NCBI GenBank assembly: GCA_020201295.1
Contig: JAIVHA010000139.1
Location: forward strand, 1 to 33,437
From: Lysobacteraceae bacterium
GTDB taxonomy: Bacteria > Pseudomonadota > Gammaproteobacteria > DSM-19610
DNA: 33,437 bases
Direction of reading: 5' to 3'
Of this stretch, positions 25,304-33,437 are shown one piece after another. The translations under genes were made by a program, and so were the position numbers. The notes beneath the pieces were generated by a model. It was given only the letters and a program-made list of their open reading frames with translations, was not told the DNA's origin and made no database searches. The first letter of the stretch is position 1. Every line of letters starts with the position of its first letter.

Positions 25304-28300
25304 ATGAGTATCAAACTGGAAGACTACGAAGAAATCCTCGAGGACGCCGCGCGCGAGGTGCGTGACGTCCTCAAGGACACCTTCCTCGAGGCGTCGCATG
25401 TCATGTCGCCGGCAGGCCTGCAGGACTACCTGGAGGGCGCCAAGGCGCTCTGCAACCTGGGTCGGGGCAACGACCTGGTCGTTTCCTATCTGCAGGAAAT
25501 GCCGCTGGTGGTCAAGGAATGCGGTGAAGACGTCATCAACGACTGCGTGGCGGCGGCACTGAAGCTGTCCTCCATGACCTCCGGCGAGGTCATTGCACTG
25601 ATGTTCAGCAGCCTGCCCACCGCGGCACGCCGCCTGGGTGACGCGCAGCTGCTGCGCGGCTACCTGACACTCATTCATCAACTGTCGGCCACCGCGGCAC
25701 GCGGGCTGCGACCGATGTTGAATCATATCGACGAACTGCTCTCCAAGCTGACCCTGAGCGGCCTGCGCCGCTGGGCCAACTTCGGCGCACAGGCCTACCG
25801 GCGCGACTTCGAAAACCTGACGTCCTACTTCAACCTCGAGTCGGCGGACAGCCGCGCCGTGCTGCAGAAGGAGCGTCGTGGCACCCTGTTCATCGACACC
25901 CAGCGCAAGCTCAATTTCTACCTGCGTGCGCTCTGGGGCCGTGATTTCTTCCTGCGCCCCACCGGCGCCGACTACACGGACTTCAAGCCCTACATCGATA
26001 AACACATCGTGCACATGCCCGATGCGGTAGATGCCATGGCTGATATCACCGGCCTGGAACTCTACCGCGCCCAGGCGGCGCATATGGCGGCGCACATCTG
26101 TTATACGAAATCGGCGATCTCCGCGGAGCAGCTGAGCCCGGCGCAGATGTTCTTCATTGCACTGGTGGAAGACGCACGCGTGGAATACAAGGCCGTCAAG
26201 GACTTCCCTGGCCTGAAACGGTTGTGGCGCTCCCTGCTCGTGCTCGACTACGAGGAGCCCGTCGAACACAAGACCATCCCGATCCTGGAATCGTTCGCGC
26301 TGCAACTGCTGGATGCCAATGTAGAGTCGGATGACCTCGAACTGAACGCCCTCGCCCAGCGCTTTCACGAGGGCATCGAGGAGAAGCAGGACAACAACCA
26401 GTTCTGCTGGCACCTGGGCATGGAACTGTTCAACCTGTTCATGGAGCGGCGCGAGGTCCCGAGCCTGCGCATCCTGAACCACATCCGCATACCGTACCGG
26501 GACGACAATCGCTTCGTCTGGGAATTCGAGGAATTCGACTGGGACAAGGGCGTGGAATACCTCGCCGCCAGTCAGCGGCAGGTCCGCCGCAAGGTCAGCA
26601 TCATGGAAATGGTCAACGAGCTGGATTGCGAGCTGGCCGGCGACGATGCACAGGAGATCTGGACCTGTGAAACCGAGGTGATGCCCTACGAGGACATGGG
26701 CGTCAGCTACAACGAGATGTGGGGAAAGGAAGCGGTTTCGGAACCCTTCCATTACCAGGAATGGGATTACCAGATCCAGCTGCACCGCCCGGACTGGGTG
26801 ACCCTCTACGAGCGTCGCCAGCCCAAGGGGGATCCGGAGATGATCGACGACATCATCACCGAGTACAAACCGGTCGCCCACCGCATCAAGCAGATCATCG
26901 ACCTGCTCACGCCGGAAGGTGTGCAGCGCGTGCGCAACATGGAAGACGGCGACGAGATCGACATCAACGCCGCCATCGACGCCATGGTGGCGATCCGCAT
27001 GGGTGAACAGCCCAACCCGCGCATCACCATGCGCAACGTGCTCAAGAATCGCGACCTTGCCGTAATGGTATTGATGGACCTGTCCGAGTCCACCAACGAA
27101 ACCGTGGAAGGCTCCGACAAGACCATTTTGCAGCTGACACGAGAGGCCTCGTCACTGGTGGCAACCGCCATCAATGGCATCGGCGATCCGTTTGCCATCC
27201 ACGGCTTCTCATCCGATGGCCGTCACGATGTGCAGTACTACCGTTTCAAGGACTTCAATGAACACTTCGACGATGTAGCCAAATCCCGACTGGCTGGCAT
27301 GCAGGGTGGCATGTCCACACGCATGGGCGCCGCCATGCGACACGCCGGACGTCATTTGCTGAAACAGGCACAGCGGAAAAAACTGTTGTTACTGGTGACC
27401 GATGGCGAACCGGCGGATATCGACGAACGCGATCCGCAGCACCTGCGCCACGACACCAAGAAGGCCGTCGAGGAACTCTACAGCCAGGGCATCATGACCT
27501 ACTGCCTGACGCTGGACCCTCACGCGGACAACTACGTCAAGCGTATATTCGGCATGAACAACTACACCATCATCGACTACGCGGTGGGCGGCTTCGACCT
27601 GGTCAGCCTGGATTTCCTGGAGGCCATCATCGATGCCGCCGAACGGCAGCAGGCCCCCATCATCATCAGCCTGGCCGAGTCCCATTTCGAGTACTATGAC
27701 TTCGAACTGGCCATGGCCGCCACCGTGGCGGCGGCACGGCGGACCTCCGTGCCGGTCGCCATCCACCTCGACCACGGCGCCAGCCTGGAATCCGCTATCC
27801 GCGGCATCAACCTGGGCTGCACCGGCGTCATGGTGGATGCCTCCACTCATCCTTTCGAAGAAAACATCGCCCGCACCCGCGCCGTGGTCGACATGGCCCA
27901 TGGCTGCGCGGTGCCGGTGGAAGGCGAACTGGGCTACGTGGCCGGGGTCGAGGGCGAGGACGCCGAGAAGCATCCCGGCGAGGTGATCTACACCTCACCG
28001 GAGGAAGCTGCCGAGTACGTGGAGCGCAGTGGCGTGGATTTTCTCGCCGTGTCCATCGGCACGGTGCACGGCCGCATGGCCGGCGAACCGCGCCTCGACC
28101 TGGAGCGCCTGGCGGCCATCAACGAACGGCTCGGCATCCCCCTGGTCATCCACGGCGGCACCGGCCTGAGCGACGCCCAGTTCCGCGCGCTGATCGAGCG
28201 CGGCGTCACCAAGATCAACTACTACACCGCCCTGGCCGACGCCGCCGCCGCGCGCATGCGCGCCAATGCCAATACCGACCCACGCGCCGGCTACACCGGC

Positions 28301-28582
28301 CTGATGAAGGGTGTACGTACGGCCATCGCCGCAGAGGTGGAGCGCTGCATCGAACTGTGGGGCGGCTCCGGCCGCGCGGACGCGGTGCTGGCCGCGGCCC
28401 GCCCCTGGCGCGAGGTGGAACACCTGATCGTCTACAACCTGAGCGAGGACGGCGAGGCCAGGGTGGCGGACATGATGCGCGAGGGCCGCAAGGTTCTGAG
28501 TGCCATCCCCGGAGTGCGCCGTATATTCACCGGTGATGCCGGACGAGGAAACCTGGATCGTGGTGGACGACAGCCTCAATGA
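25304..28582 (+). CDS. cbbO: CbbO activase subunit fused in frame to a class II aldolase
   Basis: A 1092-residue open frame. Residues 1-758 are CbbO, the VWA-domain adaptor that positions CbbQ on RuBisCO: a long helical N-terminal part, then a VWA domain with the metal-site residues DLSES (Asp592, Ser594, Ser596), Thr672 and Asp700 in TDGEPAD. CbbO normally ends a short way after MNNYTIID; here residue 759 onward (YAVGGFDLVSLDFLEAII) is a class II ketose-bisphosphate aldolase lacking only about its first 17-20 residues. Its metal ligands are present: His824 in HLDHG, His922 in TVHGR and His950 in IHGGTG. Residues about 1035-1079 look like the first half of a Dabb domain, then unrelated sequence ends the frame. 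A real fusion, a deletion product and an assembly join are all possible. Confidence 0.85.
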   Translation: MSIKLEDYEEILEDAAREVRDVLKDTFLEASHVMSPAGLQDYLEGAKALCNLGRGNDLVVSYLQEMPLVVKECGEDVINDCVAAALKLSSMTSGEVIALMFSSLPTAARRLGDAQLLRGYLTLIHQLSATAARGLRPMLNHIDELLSKLTLSGLRRWANFGAQAYRRDFENLTSYFNLESADSRAVLQKERRGTLFIDTQRKLNFYLRALWGRDFFLRPTGADYTDFKPYIDKHIVHMPDAVDAMADITGLELYRAQAAHMAAHICYTKSAISAEQLSPAQMFFIALVEDARVEYKAVKDFPGLKRLWRSLLVLDYEEPVEHKTIPILESFALQLLDANVESDDLELNALAQRFHEGIEEKQDNNQFCWHLGMELFNLFMERREVPSLRILNHIRIPYRDDNRFVWEFEEFDWDKGVEYLAASQRQVRRKVSIMEMVNELDCELAGDDAQEIWTCETEVMPYEDMGVSYNEMWGKEAVSEPFHYQEWDYQIQLHRPDWVTLYERRQPKGDPEMIDDIITEYKPVAHRIKQIIDLLTPEGVQRVRNMEDGDEIDINAAIDAMVAIRMGEQPNPRITMRNVLKNRDLAVMVLMDLSESTNETVEGSDKTILQLTREASSLVATAINGIGDPFAIHGFSSDGRHDVQYYRFKDFNEHFDDVAKSRLAGMQGGMSTRMGAAMRHAGRHLLKQAQRKKLLLLVTDGEPADIDERDPQHLRHDTKKAVEELYSQGIMTYCLTLDPHADNYVKRIFGMNNYTIIDYAVGGFDLVSLDFLEAIIDAAERQQAPIIISLAESHFEYYDFELAMAATVAAARRTSVPVAIHLDHGASLESAIRGINLGCTGVMVDASTHPFEENIARTRAVVDMAHGCAVPVEGELGYVAGVEGEDAEKHPGEVIYTSPEEAAEYVERSGVDFLAVSIGTVHGRMAGEPRLDLERLAAINERLGIPLVIHGGTGLSDAQFRALIERGVTKINYYTALADAAAARMRANANTDPRAGYTGLMKGVRTAIAAEVERCIELWGGSGRADAVLAAARPWREVEHLIVYNLSEDGEARVADMMREGRKVLSAIPGVRRIFTGDAGRGNLDRGGRQPQ
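27578..28582 (+). other. Aldolase-derived part of the CbbO fusion (fba/gatY-like)
   Basis: Segment encoding the zinc-dependent class II aldolase barrel, of the tagatose/fructose-bisphosphate type. It retains the first barrel strand (YAVGGF), the catalytic and zinc-binding residues, and the phosphate-binding GGTGLSD and NYYT motifs, so the active site looks complete. In the Calvin cycle such an enzyme would make fructose-1,6-bisphosphate (or sedoheptulose bisphosphate). It has no start codon or ribosome-binding site of its own at the junction. Confidence 0.8.
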
Positions 28583-28769
28583 TATCCCCATCATGGCCTG
28601 GCTCGATTTCCAGGCCGGGCACCGCAGCGCGCTGCACACCCCCATCCCCTGCAGGTTCTATACATACCATTGCCATGCCGAGGCCATCCGCCCCCAACTA
28701 CTGGAGACGGTTGCCGACGAACTGGCACAACGAGTGGAATCCCACCAGGACACGCCGCTACCGGAGTGA
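28536..28769 (+). CDS. Small unknown protein overlapping the end of the fusion gene
   Basis: A 77-residue frame beginning MPDEETWIVVDDSLNDIPIM, then AWLDFQAGHRSALHTPIPCRFYTYHCHAEAIRPQ and a C-terminal helix. I do not recognise it, but the pattern of hydrophobic and charged residues looks like a real alpha/beta protein rather than a shadow. It overlaps the fusion gene by 47 nt in another frame. An upstream GTG at 28500 is in frame. The aldolase's Dabb-like tail loses similarity where this gene begins, so this may mark a second rearrangement point. The 239 nt that follow contain nothing I can assign. Confidence 0.6.
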   Translation: MPDEETWIVVDDSLNDIPIMAWLDFQAGHRSALHTPIPCRFYTYHCHAEAIRPQLLETVADELAQRVESHQDTPLPE

Positions 28770-29008
28770 TGCCGCGTTACCCGGACCAGGACACTGCGCG
28801 CGCTTGGAATGTGCTTCCCGAGCCGCCGTTTCCGCGCCCCACGGATCGCCTGTCGTCGATGGGCAACAGTGGAAAGGCCGATTCTACAAGACCTTGCATG
28901 AGATTCCCTGCCTTGATGTAGCCAACAGGGGACAGGCGGTGCTGCCCGACACTGGCCCCACCCTCCCACCAAGCACAGGTAAATTCGTCATTAAAACAAG
29001 GAGATGCG

Positions 29009-30067
29009 GTGCCTGCCCGGCAAAATCCCCAGTCTGGCACCGATCTTGCTTCCGTACCTCTCAGGCACAGAATCGTGATGCATCGGAAGCCATACATGAA
29101 TGGAAAGTCGCCAGTACCAATTCATCCCATCTCCAACCCCACCCCCGCCGTCCCCCTGCGAGGCATCACTGCAAGCCTGCTCAAGGCACTGAGCGAAGGG
29201 GTGGTCGTCGTCGACCCCGCGGGGTGCGTGCGCTACCTGAACCCGGCGGCACAACGTCTGCTCGCCTGCCACCCCGAGCAGGCACTGGGACATCCCCGCG
29301 GCAACTGCCTGCTGCTGAGGGATGGTGAAACCGGAAAACCGCTGAGTGCTCCGCTGGAGAGACTGCTGCAGCGCGGGACAGGGCGCGCATTCCAGTATGA
29401 CATGCTGATGCTGGCAGACGGGCGCGAAATCCCCGTCGAAGCGTCGGCCATCCGCCTGCATGACGAAGCGGGCCAGAGTACCGGAAGTGCAATCCTGCTG
29501 CACGATGCCACCAAGCACCACAGCGCGGTGCAAAAGCTCAAGGAGCGCGCTACCCGCGATCACCTGACGCGCCTGCTCAATCGTGGCGAATTCGAACGTC
29601 GTCTGTCACAGTGCGTGGGGCATCTACAAGAAGGCGACATCCACGCACTGCTGTACCTGGACCTCGACGGCTTCAAGGTGATCAATGATTCCGCCGGGCA
29701 CCTCGCCGGTGATGCCGCCTTGCGCCAGGTCGCCAATGTCTTCGAGAACACGTTACGCGAGCGCGACACGCTGGCGCGCATCGGTGGTGACGAGTTTGGG
29801 CTTCTGCTCGAGCACTGCCCGTACCAGATGGCCCTGCAACGAGCGGAGGAACTGCGCCTGGTGCTCCGCAACAGCGAATTCCGCTGGAAGGCACGCCACT
29901 ATCGACTCGGCGTCAGCATCGGCGTAGCCATGATCCGGGGGGGATACAGCCACACCATGCATGACTTCATGATGCAGGCGGACCTCGCCTGCTATACCGC
30001 CAAGCATTCACGCCGCGCGGGATCATGCCATTACACAGCCTCCAACCAGGACTCCAGGCTGAACTGA
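29009..30067 (+). CDS. PAS-GGDEF diguanylate cyclase
   Basis: A 352-residue protein that makes cyclic di-GMP from GTP. A PAS-like sensor domain spans residues about 50-165 (LLKALSEGVVVVDPAGCVRYLNPAAQRLLACHP). The GGDEF domain is at about 180-340: RDHLTRLLNRGEFERRL, YLDLDGFKVINDSAGHLAGDAALRQV, and the catalytic GGDEF at 259-263. An inhibitory I-site RERD stands five residues before it. There is no membrane helix. The GTG at 29009 is preceded by AAGGAG at good spacing; ATGs at 29078 and 29096 are alternatives that would shorten a poorly conserved leader. It lies 101 nt before the MacA-like adaptor gene. The signal sensed is unknown. Confidence 0.92.
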   Translation: MPARQNPQSGTDLASVPLRHRIVMHRKPYMNGKSPVPIHPISNPTPAVPLRGITASLLKALSEGVVVVDPAGCVRYLNPAAQRLLACHPEQALGHPRGNCLLLRDGETGKPLSAPLERLLQRGTGRAFQYDMLMLADGREIPVEASAIRLHDEAGQSTGSAILLHDATKHHSAVQKLKERATRDHLTRLLNRGEFERRLSQCVGHLQEGDIHALLYLDLDGFKVINDSAGHLAGDAALRQVANVFENTLRERDTLARIGGDEFGLLLEHCPYQMALQRAEELRLVLRNSEFRWKARHYRLGVSIGVAMIRGGYSHTMHDFMMQADLACYTAKHSRRAGSCHYTASNQDSRLN

Positions 30068-30168
30068 CCCACTCCAATGGCCCTGCGATTCTCCGGCCAT
30101 GCCGGAGGGGCACCCGCTCGACTTCACCATGGAAACTGGCCACGTAGACACAAGAACCGGAAGATGCA

Positions 30169-31364
30169 ATGAGCGACCATGTGCAGTCCAGGGGGAGCCG
30201 TATTCGCCGTGCCGCCATTCCCATCCTGTTGCTGGCCATCCTCTACCTGGTTGGATCGTTCCTCTGGAACCAGTTTTTCGCCAACAAGGACACCGGACAG
30301 GCCCGGGATATCGTTACAGTCGTACGGGGCGACATCGAGGAGGTGGTGACCGCCACCGGCACCCTGCAACCGCGTGACTACGTCGATGTCGGTGCCCAGG
30401 TCTCGGGCCAGTTGCACAAGATTCACATCGAAGTAGGCAGCAAGGTCGAAGCCGAGCAGTTGCTGGCGGAGATCGATCCCACCCTGTTCATGGCGCGCGT
30501 GGACGCCAGCCGCGCGCAACTGCGCTTCCAGCAGGCGCAGTTGCGCGATCGCGAGGCCAAGCTCACCCTGGCGGAAAGCCAGCACCGGCGCCAGCAGAAC
30601 CTGCTGGCCGAGGAAGCCACCACCCTGGAGTCACTGCAGAATGCCGAGGCCACGCTGCGTTCGGCGCATGCCCAGATCGACATGCTCAAGGCGCAGATCG
30701 AGCAGACCGAGTCCAGCCTGCGCGCCGATGAAGCCAACCTCAGCTATGCGCGCATCTTCGCACCGATGGACGGCACGGTGGTCACCATCAGTGCGCGCCA
30801 GGGACAGACGCTCAACGCCAACCAGCAGGCCCCGGTCATCCTGCGCATCGCCGACCTTTCCACCATGACGGTGCAGACCCAGGTCTCGGAAGCCGATGTC
30901 TCGCGCCTGCGGGTCGGCATGCCGGCCTACTTCTCTACCCTGGGCAGCCGCGAGCGGCGCTGGCACGGGATTCTGGACCGCATCGAACCCACGCCGGAAG
31001 TGCAGAACAACGTAGTGCTGTACAACGCCCTGTTCGACGTGGACAACGCCAACCGCGAGCTGATGACCCAAATGACCGCGCAGGTATTCTTCGTCGTGGC
31101 CGAGGCGAAGGATGCCCTGTTGGTGCCCCTGGCGGCCCTCACGATGGACCGCACGCCTGCGGCTGCGGCGCCACGCCGCGCCACCGTACAGGTCCTGGAC
31201 GGCAATGGCCGCGTACAGTCCCGTGAGGTGGAGGTGGGGGTGAGTAATCGCATCCAGGCCCAGGTGCTTTCGGGCCTGGCCGAGGGCGAACGCCTGGTTC
31301 TGGGGCAGGGGGCCGGCCAGGCCACGGCACAGGCCGGCGCCACGCGAATACCAAGGTTGCGCTG

Positions 31365-31365
<1 letters not shown>
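30169..31365 (+). CDS. macA: MacA-like periplasmic adaptor of an ABC efflux pump
   Basis: Membrane fusion protein of 398 residues that would couple the MacB-type ABC transporter to an outer-membrane channel. A single N-terminal membrane anchor is at about 15-33 ([19 protein letters not shown]). Then follow the first lipoyl half ([22 protein letters not shown]), a long coiled-coil hairpin at about 105-195 rich in Gln, Glu, Ala and Leu, the second lipoyl half ([23 protein letters not shown]), the beta-barrel and the membrane-proximal domain. GGAAGA precedes the ATG at 30169. It is joined to macB by a 1-nt overlap and to an outer-membrane factor gene beyond it. Confidence 0.92.
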
Positions 31366-33040
<1,675 letters not shown>

Positions 33041-33061
33041 ACCGTGCATAGCGGCGCACCC

Positions 33062-33437
33062 ATGCCTTCCCTTGCTGACACCCGTCAGGCGGAAACCCGA
33101 CCTGCGGCTTGTCGCATCGGCCTGGGGCTCCTGCTGGCACTACTGCTGGCCGCCTGCACGAACATTCCCCCCATCGACCGCCCGCACCTCGCCCTGTCCG
33201 ACAGCTGGGCGGAAGGCAGCGGCGAGATGGCCCCCCCGCGCCAGGACTGGTGGCGTACCTTCCAGTCACCACGACTGGAACGACTGCTCGCATCCAGCCT
33301 GCTGGACAGCCCCGATCTCACGGCGGCGGCCGAGCGCGTTATCCAGGCCGAACTGCAGGTGCGCGTCAGCGGCGCCTCGCTGTTCCCTTCCCTCAACCTC
33401 GGCGGCAATACCGCGTCACGCATGATCGATCCCGATC
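33062..33437 (+). CDS. Outer-membrane factor lipoprotein (TolC/NodT family), partial
   Basis: The 5' part of a gene cut by the window's right edge, 125 codons visible. A lipoprotein signal peptide ends in the lipobox LAAC, after the hydrophobic stretch GLGLLLALLLAAC. The mature part contains DSWAEGSGEM and QDWWRTFQSPRLERLLASSL, the WW-x-x-F segment typical of NodT-type outer-membrane efflux lipoproteins, followed by helix-forming AAERVIQAELQVRVSGASLFPSLNLGG. The ATG at 33062 is assumed; an in-frame GTG at 33044 with GGAATGA upstream is equally possible. It completes a macA-macB-OMF operon. Confidence 0.85.
   Translation, partial: MPSLADTRQAETRPAACRIGLGLLLALLLAACTNIPPIDRPHLALSDSWAEGSGEMAPPRQDWWRTFQSPRLERLLASSLLDSPDLTAAAERVIQAELQVRVSGASLFPSLNLGGNTASRMIDPD

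Noticed and set aside
24980-26881. 633-codon minus-strand frame opposite cbbQ and cbbO
   Set aside because: Shadow of two well-supported genes; no ribosome-binding site or recognised domain.

Overview
The window is a GC-rich stretch of bacterial chromosome. Its gene content and family-level resemblances (ppsA, orn, rsgA, recR, ybaB, dnaX with an adjacent 4.5S RNA gene, RND and MacAB-type efflux genes) suggest a gammaproteobacterium. A Form IA RuBisCO operon of the cbbL-cbbS-cbbQ-cbbO type without carboxysome genes suggests chemolithoautotrophy, for example a sulfur or iron oxidiser. This assignment is inferred from gene content only; no rRNA gene is present.

Layout. 1-5.4 kb: PEP synthase (ppsA), a small HEACH-motif protein, and a lone GspE/PilB-type ATPase on the minus strand. 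5.6-9.7 kb: an RND efflux adaptor and permease pair. 9.7-13.4 kb: orn (minus), then an M48 protease, a small cytochrome c, a pterin dehydratase and rsgA. 13.4-17.6 kb (minus): a DUF2892-like membrane protein, a HIT protein, a small unknown, recR, ybaB, dnaX and the 4.5S RNA gene ffs. 17.9-20.6 kb: the polyamine genes speD-speE facing speC. 20.8-22.0 kb: a small membrane protein and an alpha/beta hydrolase. 22.1-28.8 kb: cbbL, cbbS, a 104-residue unknown, cbbQ, a cbbO fused in frame to a class II aldolase, and a 77-residue unknown. 29.0-33.4 kb: a PAS-GGDEF diguanylate cyclase, then macA, a broken macB and the start of an outer-membrane factor lipoprotein gene.

How the genes work together. CbbL and CbbS form RuBisCO, and CbbQ and CbbO are its AAA+/VWA activase. 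The aldolase fused to CbbO would act in the same Calvin cycle if active. PpsA feeds gluconeogenesis. SpeC, SpeD and SpeE make putrescine and then spermidine. RecR, YbaB and DnaX are the usual recombination and replication neighbours.

The most unusual content is the CbbO-aldolase fusion. Close behind are three other altered genes: orn, whose 3' end comes from a repeat; macB, with an internal deletion and frameshift; and a half-lost Dabb-like domain at the end of the fusion. At least six different families of palindromic intergenic repeats occupy the gaps between genes. Whether the coding junctions are real or assembly artefacts cannot be decided from the sequence alone.
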